Positions 20,613-32,287 of a stretch of DNA of 64,000 bases are shown here, piece by piece (position 1 is the first letter of the stretch; every line of letters starts with the position of its first letter). The notes below the pieces were generated by a model. That model had not been told where the DNA came from. It did not search any database and saw only the letters and a program-made list of their open reading frames with translations. The stretch comes from Triangularia verruculosa (taxonomy: Eukaryota; Ascomycota; Sordariomycetes; Sordariales; Podosporaceae), in contig MU863938.1 of NCBI GenBank assembly GCA_033296885.1, positions 1-64,000 on the forward strand. Direction: 5' to 3'. A program made the translations under genes and the position numbers.

Positions 20613-21874
20613 CTAGCTCGAGCTGCCGTTTTTGGCTGCATGCCGGGAGACCACATCCGCTTTCTTGTGAGGCTGAACTTCATGCCTATGTCCGGGGATC
20701 CAGCGCAACTCGACCCTACAACCTAGCTCGTCCAAGCGGTGCGACAGGTGGATGATCTCACCAACCAGCGGCTGAAGCGTTGCCAGATGTATCTCTGTGA
20801 CTGATAGCTGTTGGCCCCTTTCGAGGTACTCTAAAGCATTGGCTGAATCGCTGAGCAGTCGAAGCACTCGAAGTGGAAGGTGACCACCTCTGCGTCTGCT
20901 TTTCTGCTTTTCTTTGACAAGATTGAGCGCTTCACAAATCGCCAAAAGCTCCGAGTGGTGGCTGTTGTAGATCTTGGACACGGACCAACAACATACATTC
21001 CTAATACGGTCAGATTTACTCCATCTCTTCCAAGAAGTATGTCTATGGGGTGTGAAAAGGAAATTGTACATACCATGTTTGCGTATGCCAATCTTGATAA
21101 ACAATTGCACATCCACCCTTCATTGGAATATCTTTGGGGTTAAGGTTCGGCAATGCTGACCCGTCTGTGAACATCACAATCTCTTCACGATCCGTAGGGG
21201 CTTTACATGCGAGGGTAGCGTCGCGGATTGCTCGAGCCCTGCTTGTTGCGACGAATATCGAACCTTGAAAACGGCGATTCTCCCTTAGAGTCCAATTATG
21301 CAGAGCTGCTGTATCGATCAAGCTGGTCAATGATAGCGTGGGATGGCCTTGTTGAAAAGTCCCGGTCCTGTGACACTCACTGCCCCTGGCGCTCGTTGAT
21401 TCGAGGCTTTTTGTCCTGTCGGGCGGATCCGTGTTGTTGACAGGGCCCATGATGACTACCACCTTCGGTTTGTTGGCCTCCCCCTTTTCCAGTTCGTTCA
21501 ATCAGTTCCTGATTGTAGCCAACTTCTTGAGAGTTTTTAAACCGTTGCTGTAGTAACTCGGGAGCTTGGCCTTCTACCTTCGAGCCAGAGAGACCGCTGC
21601 GGCCATTGGGTGTGATGACGACTCGTCGAAGCTCGGTGGCTTGTTCTTTGCCTTTTTTCTCAACCGGGCGGGTATGCTTCTCGTCAAACTTGGTGATTCC
21701 GACATGCTTGTCTGCTTTTTGAACTGTGAGAGAGACGGCAAAGGTGCCTGGACGATCGTCTTCGACAGGATTAACTCTGGATTTTTTGCTGTCATTACCG
21801 TGCTCTGAATCTGCCTCTGCAAAGCAAAGAGCCCGTTTCACCGCCTTTCGAGCAAAGGAGGCAAGGTTGGTCAT
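20613..21874 (-). CDS. RNase H-like protein with long basic N-terminal region
   Basis: Three exons (minus): 21874-21381, 21322-21074, 21000-20613, total 1,131 nt and 376 aa. Introns are GTGAGT...TTGACCAG (58 bp) and GTATGT...CTGAC...TTAG (73 bp), and the phases agree. Residues 1-165 are Lys/Glu/Gln-rich and likely disordered. The C-terminal part is an RNase H fold with all four acids visible: VMFTDGS, HHSELLAICEA, LLSDSANALEY and HKKADVVSRH. The SDSAN core and the DELGCRVELRWIPG stretch match the protein at 6958-8378, so the two are probably paralogues of a filamentous-ascomycete family distinct from RNase H1 (48334-49426). The catalytic site looks intact. It could cleave RNA in RNA-DNA hybrids or be a domesticated retrotransposon RNase H; the cellular role is unknown. 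Confidence 0.75.
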
Positions 21875-22954
21875 TCTACGTCAACAAGGATGGCTTGAAA
21901 TTAAGAGTACCAGATAAGAAAACAAGAAACGTCAGCTATCATGGCGCAGTTGCAATGCCGATCCGTGGTAGTGGAATAATGTGGCAGCGTCGGGTGCTCA
22001 AGGAGAGAATCGTGATGTCGCAGCAAATCGTCAAAAGAAAACACGGAATGTGGACGAAGATGTTGCTCGAGAAATTTTGCCGGATTATGGGGGAAGGATC
22101 TCTAAAAGCCCTCCACCTCCCCCATTTACCGTACTATATGGACCTGGATCCCAGGGCATGCTGTCGGCAAGAGATCGGTGTTTGTAGGTGCCAACTAGTA
22201 TAGCGGGTTTCAAATTAGCCAAAGTTAAGCGGCCCAGCAGTACGGCATCTCGATGTTAGGTGACGGCTTCCTTGAGTCTTCCCCCAGGGGTCTGACATTA
22301 TACAACATGGCTAAAGCCGTTGCACCTCATCGATAGATTGCTGAGGTAACCCTCATTCGCTTCCCCTGATCCTGACGTAGGATAGATACTACGTATGGCC
22401 ACCGGGTTCTGCAGGTTCTAGGGGCCGACTTGGCATGCCCTAAACGTTATAAGTTTCAAGTCAGGCGTAGTCTCGCTAGTGAAGCAATGGCCTGGTCCAA
22501 TTCCAAGGCTACAGCATCACTCTTGCTTTCATTTTTTTTTCTTTAAGCATCATTGAACTTTAGAGCTACATTCTTTTTTCATTTGGATGGAAAAAGACAA
22601 AATCTTAATAAATTGTAAACGGTACATATATGATATTCTGAAATGTAAATAGTTATAGTCCTCTACTTGATATGGGTTAGGATTATGGTGGCAGTGGGTG
22701 GCAACTGTTGGTGATGTTGATAGTGGATCGTACTGTCACCGAAAATTACCCGCATTGGCATTTGTGGGGTATGGAGAATCCCTTCGAACCCCGCCATCGA
22801 TAAGCAAGTTGCTTATCAAGCAGACAAAGTGCTGGAAAAAGTTGTGGGACTTGTTACCCCGCCATCCACTCCATCAACTTTCAGCAGCAAAACAATTCCC
22901 AGTTTCGATTGAACTCTCGCAACACTTCTTAACTGCCACCGAGTCATAGCAAAT
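21875..22954. other. Intergenic, divergent promoters
   Basis: About 1.1 kb between the RNase H-like gene (-) and SQT1 (+). An AT-rich belt lies at 22530-22680. No credible gene or RNA gene is seen. Confidence 0.55.
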
Positions 22955-24535
22955 ATGTCTTCCTCGAAACCCTATCAAAACCCTGCCGACGACGACGACT
23001 CGGGGCCCGAGATAATTGCCGAAGACGATGTTCAGGAAGTCATCGAGGAGATGGACGGTGATGGTGATGTCCCCATGGACTCGGATGATGAGGGACAGGG
23101 AGAGGAGCTGATACTGGAAAATGATGCGATCGCCTATTTCGACCAGCACAAAGACTCTGTCTTCGCAGTCGCCCAGCATCCCGTTTATCCAAATCTAATT
23201 GCGACAGGTGGTTCCGAAGGAGAGGCCGACGATGCTCCAGGCAAAGGCTACGTTTTCGAAACCTCTGCCGCCTCATCGAAGCCAGTTCTCCCCCCAAGCT
23301 ACAACTCAGACCCCAGCTCTGCCGGGGCGTGGCAACCGACCGAACTCCAGCCCCTATTCGCCATCGACGGACACACGGACAGCATCAATGCGCTGGCGTT
23401 CACTTTGCCGCGCGGTGATTTCCTGGTGAGTGGTGGCATGGATGGGCGTTTGCGCGTCTACGCTGTCGGTGTTCCGAGCAATGGGGTCGGCGCTCAGTTC
23501 AAGTTCGTCGGCGAGTCACAAGAAACAGAAGAAGTCAGCTGGGTATCCCCTTGCCCATCAGCCGCCCACCCGAACACCGTTGCCCTGGGCGCATCCGACG
23601 GCTCCGTCTGGGTCTTCACCATTGACCCAGCCTCCGATCCTTCCAACCCCATCCGGATCGTTCAGTCTTACTTCCTCCACACAACTGCTTGCACAGCGGG
23701 CGCGTGGTCATTCGACGGCCTCCTCCTCGCGACCGTCAGCGAAGACAGCTCCCTCCACGTGTTTGACGTTTTCGGAGAAGCGGCTGCCAAGAATCTTGCC
23801 CTCGATAACGGTCAAACGGTGGTATCTCTTGCGGATGCGGATCAGCGCTTCTTTGTCGAGGGCGGCCTTTACTCCGTCGCCATCTCGCCATCCGGCGGGC
23901 TGGTGGCCGTTGGCGGTGCCCAAGGTGCCATCAGGGTGGTCGGCCTCCCTCGCCTTTCTCAACCTGCTTCCCAGCGACAGACCACACAACGGGCCGTCCC
24001 TGTACAACGAGGCCCTGCCGGCCGCAGAGCAGCTCCGTCTCAATCCTCCAGCGCGCAAAGCGATCCTTCCGCTGGCGCCGGCGTCGTTCTTGCAGCCTTG
24101 AACGTCCAGTCAGACAGCATCGAGTCGCTGTCCTTCTCTCCACAACAGCCGTTGCTTGCCGCTGGTTCAGTAGACGGCAGCGTAGCCGTCTTTGATGCGG
24201 CGAGGTCGTTTGCTGTCAGAAAACATATTCGCGGTGCTCACGAGGGGGAGTCTGTTGTCAAGGTCGACTTTGTCCGAGCTGCCGCCGGTGCAACCGCCGG
24301 CTGGCTCCTGACGTCGTGCGGGTTGGACGGTGTGGTGAGACGGTGGGACTTGCGCGGCGCCACTGCCACTCAGGAGGCTGTTGCTTCGGGGCAGACGGCT
24401 GGTCTGGTTAAGGAATGGAAGGGACACAGAGGTGGCGGTGAAGGTGGTGGTGTCCTAGGTTTCGTGCAGGGTGCTGATGGGGAGAGAGTGGTGACGGCGG
24501 GTGATGATTCCGTCGTATTGGTTTTTGAGGCCTAA
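22955..24535 (+). CDS. SQT1: WD40 ribosome-assembly protein Sqt1 (AAMP family)
   Basis: A single exon encodes 526 aa. An acidic N-terminal tail (residues ~10-55, DDDDSGPEIIAEDD...) precedes a WD40 propeller starting at AYFDQHKDSVFAVAQHP. Further blades are visible at IDGHTDSINALAF, SLSFSPQQPLLAAGSVDG and LTSCGLDGVVRRWDL. Acidic tail plus propeller and the DSVF...HP opening identify the Sqt1/AAMP family. In yeast Sqt1 is the dedicated chaperone that binds nascent Rpl10 (uL16) and delivers it to late cytoplasmic 60S particles. A Pro/Ser/Gln-rich loop (about residues 335-375) interrupts the propeller and is longer than in yeast. The gene has no intron and ends about 700 bp from convergent GCV2. 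Confidence 0.85.
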   Translation: MSSSKPYQNPADDDDSGPEIIAEDDVQEVIEEMDGDGDVPMDSDDEGQGEELILENDAIAYFDQHKDSVFAVAQHPVYPNLIATGGSEGEADDAPGKGYVFETSAASSKPVLPPSYNSDPSSAGAWQPTELQPLFAIDGHTDSINALAFTLPRGDFLVSGGMDGRLRVYAVGVPSNGVGAQFKFVGESQETEEVSWVSPCPSAAHPNTVALGASDGSVWVFTIDPASDPSNPIRIVQSYFLHTTACTAGAWSFDGLLLATVSEDSSLHVFDVFGEAAAKNLALDNGQTVVSLADADQRFFVEGGLYSVAISPSGGLVAVGGAQGAIRVVGLPRLSQPASQRQTTQRAVPVQRGPAGRRAAPSQSSSAQSDPSAGAGVVLAALNVQSDSIESLSFSPQQPLLAAGSVDGSVAVFDAARSFAVRKHIRGAHEGESVVKVDFVRAAAGATAGWLLTSCGLDGVVRRWDLRGATATQEAVASGQTAGLVKEWKGHRGGGEGGGVLGFVQGADGERVVTAGDDSVVLVFEA

Positions 24536-25233
24536 AGCCGGGGCTTCTGAGTGCTGTTATATATATGTTCAAGATATCCATGGGGCGTTGTGTTGTCAAT
24601 AGATAGACGAACGCGTGCGAGTGCATATGGGGAGCGGTCATTTTCAGGAAGGTCAAAATAAACGAGAAGCATATCGGGTGTCATTTTGACTGAATGCCAA
24701 ACAGCCTCCTTCTTTTGTGTTCATACATTGATGTCTTGTTCGCTGCAATCGTCATGTCATGTTGAATCTATCCGTCCATCTTGTAACCCTGTGATTGAAC
24801 CCATAAGAAAAGCATCAAAAATTGAACCTCTATGCTCAGAGTGACCATGTAAAAATGCAATCCCCAAATCTTGTTTAGTAAACCATCCCCCGTCTTTGTT
24901 GAAAAACGCCTGTCCCTCCTAGACCCGACCACCTGATGTGTTGTAAGAATCTGTAAGGTATCTAGAATGTGTATGCATGTTGAAAAGCAAAAAGAAAATG
25001 CTGCCAGCACACCCTAACTCCCTTTTGTGCCCCCTTTAGTTTTAGCCCATATATATGATAGGGAGAAAACCCCAGGCCGATGCTGTTGAACCTTCCTTCG
25101 TCTTTGGGAGATGGTTGTTGAACTCTCCCTGTTGCCTGTAACCCCACCGCGCCCCTCAAAAACCAGAACCACACACATGAACTCCAACTTGAAGGGAAAG
25201 GAAAATCTATCAGCACCTTCTAAACCATTTGTT
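24536..25233. other. Intergenic, convergent 3' ends of SQT1 and GCV2
   Basis: 3' UTR-type sequence for both genes. No further gene seen. Confidence 0.6.
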
Positions 25234-26091
25234 CTATTGAGAAGTCTGGACAGATGACAGATTGCCGCCTGTTGTGTCCTCGACAGGAGGGCAGGTGCAG
25301 AAAAGGTGTGTGTCGCCGTAAGCTAGCACAAAAAACGTCAGCACAGCGTCGGACGGATGCTTATCAAACCGGGAAAGAAGTACTTACTGTCGTTAATTCT
25401 CGCCACGCTAGGCCAGAACTTCTTCTCCCTGAGCCAAGGCAGGGGGTAGGCGGCCTTGGTACGGCTGTACGGTCTGTCCCACTGGCTTCCCTCTTCACCG
25501 TCACCGCCAATGATATCCACCATCGGGTGAGGCGCCATCTTCAGGACGTTGCCCTGACGCGGGGCCTTGCCCTCCTCGACCTCACGAATCTCCTCGCGGA
25601 TGCTGACAAGGGCGTCGACAAAGCGGTCGAGTTCCTCCTTGGACTCGGACTCGGTAGGCTCAATCATGAGCGTGTTGGCCACGGGCCAGCTCATGGTCGG
25701 GGCGTGGAAGCCGTAATCCTGCAGGCGCTTGGCAATGTCAATGGCCTCAATTCCGGCAGTGGCTTGGAAAGGTCGGACGTCGAGGATGAACTCGTGGGCG
25801 CATCTACCGTGCTCGTTGGTGTAGAGGATCGAGTAGTGGGGCTTGAGCTTGGCGAGGAGATAGTTGGCGTTGAGGAGGCCGACCTGGGTAGCCTTCTTCA
25901 GACCAGCAGCGCCCATGAGAGCGATGTAGGACCAGCTGATGGGGAGAATACCCGCGCTGCCGAATGGCGCACTGGTCACTTGAGTTGTCTGATGGTTGGG
26001 ATAGTTGTGGAGCGTTGTGATGGGAAGGTGAGGGCCCAAATGCTTCTTCACGCAGACTGGGCCGACGCCTGGGCCGCCACCGCCGTGGGGA

Positions 26092-26123
<32 letters not shown>

Positions 26124-28550
26124 CACATCAGCGCCGATCTCACCTGGGCTACAGAGACCAATCTGGGCGTTCATGTTGGCACCGTCCATGTACACTTGGC
26201 CGCCATGGGAGTGGATGATGTTGCAGACCTCCTTGATTTGTGGCTCGAAAACACCAAAAGTGCTGGGGTAGGTAATCATAATGGCTCCGATTTGCTTGGA
26301 ATGCTGCTCACACTTGGCGCGGAGATCTTCCAAATCCAAGTTGCCCGTCTTGGTGTCACACTTGATAGGCACAACGCGCATGCCTGCCATGGCTGCGGAT
26401 GCCGGGTTTGTACCGTGAGCAGAAACGGGAATCAAGCAGATATCGCGGACAGGATCCTCGGGACCGCGTTGGGAATCGAGATAGCTACGGATGATCCGCA
26501 GCCCTGCATACTCGCCCTGAGCGCCCGAGTTTGGTTGCAGGCTGACACCATCCATGCCCGTAATGCTCTTGAGCTGCTCCTCAAGCTCGTAAATGATAGT
26601 ATACATGGGCTGCGACTTGATATTCTTCTTGAGACGTCCCGGATGCACATTGGCAAAGCCCGGAAGCGTGATCAGCGACATTTCGGCACTTCCGTTGAGC
26701 TTCATTGTGCATGAACCAAGAGGGATCATGGAATGGACTAGAGAAAGGTCCTTAGATTGAAGGTGGTGGATGTAGCGGAGCATCTCTGTCTCAGAATGGT
26801 GGCTATTGAAGACAGGATGAGTAAGATAAGGCGATGTTCTCTTGAGCGGCTTGGGGATATTGGCTGTCTTTACGGCCTGCTCTTCAAGCACACTCCGCAC
26901 CACGGAGGAGTAGTCCTCTCCGGTATCTGTCGATTGCTTGATGATGTGGAAGCGAAATTGATCGAGAAGACGGACGAGTCTGGTCAAATCCTCCTCCGTT
27001 ACCGTCTCATCCATGCTGAGGGTAACTTTGTTGTCGCCGACAGGTCTGATGTAGATGCCAGAGTCCCTAGCAAAATGATAGAGCTTATCAGCCATACCTG
27101 GGCAGCCGATGGTGACTCTATCGAAGACTGGCTCCTGAGCTTCATAGCCATAGCGCGTGGCGGCCCCCCACACAACCCTTGCGGCGAGGTTGCATCTCTC
27201 AGCGATGCGCTTCAACCCTTCAGGGCCATGGTAGACCGCATAGAATGCGGCCATGTTGGCGAGCAAGGCCTGAGCAGTGCAAACATTGCTGGTAGCCTTT
27301 TCTCTCCTGATGTGCTGTTCACGCGTCTGCAAGGCGAGTCGAAGAGCACGGCCACCGAGTCGATCTTTGGATACACCGACGAGGCGACCGGGCATCTTCC
27401 GCTTGAGCTTATCCTGCACAGCGAAGAAAGCTGCATGTGGTCCACCAGATCCAAAGGGTACACCGAATCTTTGCGAGGTTCCAAATGCGATATCAGCGCC
27501 GAGCTCGCCGGGTGGAGTCAAGAGAGTAAGTGCCAGCAGGTCTGTGCCAACGCTGAGGAGAGCGCCTTGCTTGTGTACGGCGTCGGCGATCGATCGAAAG
27601 TCGATAGCACTGCCGTACCTATCCGGGTACTGAAGCAACACACCGACAAGCTTGTTGCCCAACTCCTCCAAGTTAGCCAGCGTAGACTCGTTCACTTCGG
27701 TAATGAGGACGTTAACCCCGAGGGCCTCCGCACGGCCGCACAATACCTTGATTGTCGCAGGATTGGTTGAGTTGGAGACGACAAACGTTTTCCCTTCCAG
27801 CGTTTGCCTCGACGACGGCAGAGAGTTCAGGGAGATAGCTAGAGCTTCGGCCGCCGCAGTACCCTCATCCAGCAAGCTGGCATTGGCCACGGGTAGAGCA
27901 GTCAAATCCGTCACCAAAGTCTGGAAGTTCAGCAGAGACTCAAGACGGCCCTGGCTGATCTCGGGCTGGTATGGAGTGTAACTGGTGTACCAAGCCGGGC
28001 TCTCAAGCACGTTGCGCTTGATGACTTCAGGGACCAGAGTGCCGTAGTAACCCTCACCGATGAAGTATCTCTCAGACTTGTTGGGGGCCCCAGCGATGTC
28101 TTGGGCAATCTTCTGTACCTCCCACTCCTGCAGGCCCTCCCTTGACATGGTCTCGCTTTCGGACTGCTTCCCCTCGGTCACAAACAACTCTCTTGTGGAC
28201 CGGATATCGGCGGGGATCACTTGCTCTACAAATTCTTCGAGTGACTTGACGGGCGGTGAGAGGGCTTGAAGCATCTCTTGCACGCCCTGGTCGTCTGGGC
28301 CGATATGACGCTTGGTGAAGCTCTCATTGACAGGAAATAGGTCGGGCAGTCTGTAAAACTCGGCTGTCTGTAGTGTCGGCTTTGGACTTTCCCAGGCGGC
28401 GCCTGTGGTGCTCTCCCACCTTGACAGCGCTTTATGAGAAGAGCAAGCAGTTGCCAGACGAGGTCGCAAGAGTGGTCTGGGGCCTCGGTGAGCGTGGAGC
28501 AAAGCACCTGGGATCTTGCGCAGCTGCGCCATCTGCTGCCGAGAAGCCAT
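25234..28550 (-). CDS. GCV2: Mitochondrial glycine dehydrogenase (decarboxylating), P-protein
   Basis: Two exons (minus): 28550-25388 and 25322-25234, split by a 65-bp intron (GTAAGT...GCTGAC...TAG); 3,252 nt, 1,083 aa. The small last exon restores the family C-terminus YGDTHLFCTCPP, which is lost if the intron is read through. The enzyme is the PLP-dependent P subunit of the glycine cleavage system: it decarboxylates glycine and passes the aminomethyl group to the H-protein lipoyl arm. The PLP lysine is in LNLHKTFCIPHGGGGPG (Lys816). FTKRHIGPDD near residue 80 marks the start of the mature enzyme. The Arg-rich, acid-poor N-terminus is a mitochondrial targeting peptide. Length matches fungal Gcv2. 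Confidence 0.97.
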
Positions 28551-29580
28551 TGTGAGCTAGAAATCGGAGACTCGAGGGTTCGGCGGTATTCAATCCAGGT
28601 CCTGGCGTCAGCAACGGCTGATCAGTCGATATGGCGGCGCAAGAGCGCGGGTATCGACCAGAACAAAGACTCTGGCCAGAGATTGTCGAGGTACTCCCTC
28701 AATGCTCAGCACACAAAGATCCCGTGTGGCCGTGGGGACCGACGTTTGTGACTGGCGCAAGGGATGAGAAAAATGTGATAATAGAAGAAGAAAAATGGCG
28801 AAGGAGCAGCCAAACGGCGCTTAGATAGGGTCGGGTCTAAAGGCAGTTCAAGAGCAATCCCGATCCAGATTGACGTCAAGCCGGCGAACTGGACAATATG
28901 CGACTGTCGGCTAGGGTGGTGAAAAATCGCCGAATAAAATTGATCAATAGAGAACAGATAACAAGCAAGAGACAATGCAAAACTTAAAGTCCTTATCCAG
29001 TCATACTGTCACCCTCCCAGGTCCCAACCCAGTCCACACCCACCACCGTTATCGGTCCCCGGCATCAACCACGGCCCTGGAGTCTGGAGCTGTTGTTTGT
29101 TTGTCATCGGGTATTCTCGGTTAGGGGCCTTCTGATAACGCTCCGACTGGTTCACCGGCTTTGCAGCTTGTTGCATCCGATGTTGTCTTAGGTAATTGTA
29201 CTCCGGGTACCATTCCGAGCCGCATGCCAAGCCGACTTCCTGCACCGGGCAGGCGGTGCCAGCTCGCGCCACCCAACATCCCTCAAACTCGATAGCCGAA
29301 CTAATTAGGGATGGCGTCATGCAAAAAAAAGTTTACTGACCGCCAAGCTCTCTCAAAACCTTCAAACTGCCACTGTGGGGTCAGAAATCAAGAAAGGGCC
29401 TAAGAAGCAAAAGACTGGACCCTCATTCTGACACTTTGAACCCGGATCCGAAGTTTGGGCTTTCAAGCCTCCCAAGCAAGAAAAGCAGTTTTTGATGTGC
29501 AAGCAGCAAGCCCAATCGATATCATCGTCACTCCTGTCCACCACGAAACTCAAACTACACCAATCCCACCACCAGTCACA
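28551..29580. other. Intergenic, divergent promoters of GCV2 and TOM5
   Basis: About 1 kb with short accidental frames only. No RNA gene seen. Confidence 0.55.
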
Positions 29581-29878
29581 ATGTTCGGATGTATGTTTTC
29601 CGCTCTCCCAAGCTCGCTTCTGCAAACCTGAAATTCTAACGAAGAATCGACACAGTGCCCCCACAAATCTCCGAGGCCGAGCTTCGCGCCGCCGAAGCTG
29701 AGGCTACCTTCACCATCCAACGGGTCGTCGCCACAGCTGCCGCCCTCTATTTGTGTATGATTAGCCTCACCTCAATGAATATCCCACTCCCTATTAATTG
29801 GCCCGGTCAATTCGTCGCTAACCATGTTTCCCATCTATAGCCCCATTCGTCATCGACGCCGTCTACAAGATCTTCTAA
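29581..29878 (+). CDS. TOM5: Mitochondrial import receptor subunit Tom5
   Basis: Three tiny exons: 29581-29590 (10 nt), 29656-29754 and 29841-29878; 147 nt, 48 aa. Introns begin GTATGT and GTATGA and end CAG and TAG. The protein is a short tail-anchored type: a hydrophilic, acidic N-terminal half (PPQISEAELRAAEAEA), then one transmembrane helix (VVATAAALYLSPFVIDAVY) ending in KIF. This fits fungal Tom5, a small subunit of the outer-membrane TOM complex that helps pass precursors to the Tom40 pore. The 10-nt first exon (ATG TTC GGA T) makes the gene easy to miss. The assignment rests on size, layout and the LSPFVID...YK pattern. Confidence 0.82.
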
Positions 29879-30553
29879 GCGGCCGAAAAATATACTCCAA
29901 TAGGAAACACCCCATCGTCCACGGGTCGATCTGAATTAGCGTTCTTGATCAACCAGCGCCGCCATGACGATTTAGCCATGTATAACACCGTGTACCAACA
30001 ATCTAGCAGTGGGTGCTGCCGGGGAATAAGATCTGGGGAGGCTCACTGGCTTGCCTCCAGTTGGTGGCATGAGACATGAGATAGACAGGAGCGTCGATGA
30101 TAGTTGGTGTTGGCCCATGACGGCAGATATTATCTGCTTTCAAAGGGGCATCAAAAAGGTGGCCCTTTCGACTGAAGAGATCGGACTCCAGTAAGATGGC
30201 GTTTTGTCCGAATCTTTTTCTCGGCCTAGAAAAGGCACACTCTCAGCTCCCATTAAGGCTTTTGGGGGTTGCCTCCTTAATAGAAGCACAAAAAAGACAG
30301 AAAAACACATGAAACAGAGACCACAGCTCCAAAGATCTGCCTTTACGAGGTGTATTCTCTCCCCTATTTTGATTACCAAGACTCTACAAAAGATTGATAC
30401 CCACACAAACGCCTTCGCCGCGCTGCCCAAGTCTCCTTTTTAGCTCCTTCGACTCTCAACCTAACTGCAATATCCATAAAGAGTCCCTCGACGTGAAGTC
30501 ATGTGGCCTGGTAGAAGCGTCTCACAGGGTTCAATGTCAAGAACGAAATGCGT
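29879..30553. other. Intergenic, convergent 3' flanks of TOM5 and NUP57
   Basis: No gene seen. Mixed composition with a few A/T runs. Confidence 0.55.
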
Positions 30554-31783
30554 CTAGCGTGCCTTCTTTGCCGGGGCCGGTGTTGGCTGGTGTTCTTTTT
30601 CCCATTCGTTGAAATCCTTCTTGGCCTCCTCAACCTGCTTTCTAAGGTGCTGAAGTTGCTTGTCGTAATCTTCGAGGATCTGGATGCTTGTGTTAGTTCT
30701 CGGTTGTGACATTACGACACACCGGGGGGGAAGACAGACCTTCTTCGCCTTCGCCTCCACATCTTCGCTCAACCCACCGTTCTCGAGAGCGCCGGGCTTG
30801 TTGATCTCGTCCTTGAGGCTATCCGCATACTGCCTGAGGATGATGAGCCGGCTCCACAGCTCCTCCAAACGTGCGCTCAAGGCCGGATCCTGCAGGTCTT
30901 TGTCGATCTTCTGAAGCTTCTGCTTGAGCTGGTCCTCATCCCCCGAAAGTGCGTACCCCCTGTTGCGCAAAATCTGAACCTTGGCGGCCAGAACCAGGCA
31001 ACGTCTGCTCTGCTCTGCGTGCCTCCTCCGCGCATTCAGCGCACGAACAGAGTGTTCCAAATCGTGACGAGAAAGAATCGCGTCCAAACTGGCGTTGATT
31101 GCATGAAGCTTGTTGTTGAATTCGGCCAGAGCCCTTCGCTGCAAGGTTAAGCGCGCGACAATCGAGGGGAAGCCGGCGCAGAGAACAGGCATGAAGTTGG
31201 CTGCGGGTTTATTGCGAAGTGCTTCGTCCCACTCCTTTGGATCGTCCTGGGGACCGGGGTGGTAGTGCGGTACCGCATGTTCTTCGACCTTGTTGTAGAG
31301 ATAGGTGCGGAAGACGCAGTTGGGGTTCGAGGGGTCCCATTTCTCGGTGATGAGCTTGATCTGATCGGGAATCGGCTTCTGAACTGGTTCCACCAACAAG
31401 CCACGCCGGTTAGCAAAAAACATCCTATGAGCATGTAAGGGCTAGAATCCAAGAAGATAGGCGAGAGGCGGCAATCGCATCTCTTAGATAAGTCTAGTTT
31501 TGGGAAGAACACACAGTTTGTCTGGCTTCCAGGTTGCCATATCGAACTACCCAGCTGTTGGGTAGAGTTGTTGACCGTCTGCCCTAGCGCCAACTGGGGT
31601 TGTTGTTGCGCTTGTGCTTGCGCCTGCGACTGCTGTTGCTGTTGTTGCTAAGCCTGGATTAGCAACACACCTGTTTGTGGAAGACGAGATTATTCCTACA
31701 TTGGCGGCTGGTTGCGCAAACAGACTGCTACCGCCTCCTCCGAATAGAGACTGGCCTGCCGGCTGACTCGTGGTTGAAAACAT
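30554..31783 (-). CDS. NUP57: Nucleoporin Nup57/Nup54 family
   Basis: Four exons (minus): 31783-31700, 31647-31515, 31383-30740, 30679-30554; 987 nt, 328 aa. The N-terminus has one LFG motif (QSLFGGGG) and a poly-Gln/Ala stretch. Then comes LGSSIWQPGSQTN and the conserved body: KLITEKWDPSNPNCVFRTYLYN, the Nup54 alpha/beta region, and long helices (LTLQRRALAEFNNKLHAIN onward) that form the coiled coil of the central-channel trimer with Nsp1/Nup62 and Nup49/Nup58. The last intron (30680-30739) is 60 bp, stop-free and in frame, so its retention would add 20 residues. The second intron (131 bp) is less certain at its donor. Starts 504 bp from divergent NDUFA8. Confidence 0.85.
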
Positions 31784-32287
31784 TGGATGCTGATGTCTAC
31801 AATCGGGCGAAACGCGTGGGGAGATAAGCGGGAGGGTCGCAAATCGAGGAAGCGAAAACAAACGGCGATGGGGAATATCGACAAGGACACGTACTGGAGC
31901 TCCAATTGGAACTGCCTAGTTTGTATTCGGTATTCCTGTAGCTTTTTCTCACGAGCGACTGGTCAAGAAGCGATAAGATGCGTAAAGCTGTTGGTCGACT
32001 TTGTTGGTATGGACCAGTTCAATGTTTTGTTCGGCCTGCAGCCTACAACAAAAACTGAGCTCCGCCAAAGCTTGCCCGGCCTTACTGGCGTAGACCGCGT
32101 TGCAAGGTGGGTCCTCACCGGCGGGCTCGAAGCGGGCAAGAGCGCCTCACCGCGGATGAGCCAATCAGTCCTGAGCGGGTGGGGCCCACACGTCAGGAAG
32201 CCGAACCTCAGCAACTCCAAGTGTCACCAGAGAGCTCCAAACCACTCACAGCTTTGCAGCCATACCAGGCCCGCCAACACCGTCAAG
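31784..32287. promoter_or_regulatory. Shared upstream region of NUP57 and NDUFA8
   Basis: 504 bp separate the two divergent start codons. No open frame of note. It must hold both promoters and 5' UTRs. Confidence 0.5.

Noticed and set aside
25254..27770. Long plus-strand open frames antisense to GCV2
   Set aside because: They mirror the high-GC codon usage of a strongly conserved enzyme on the other strand and show no domain of their own.
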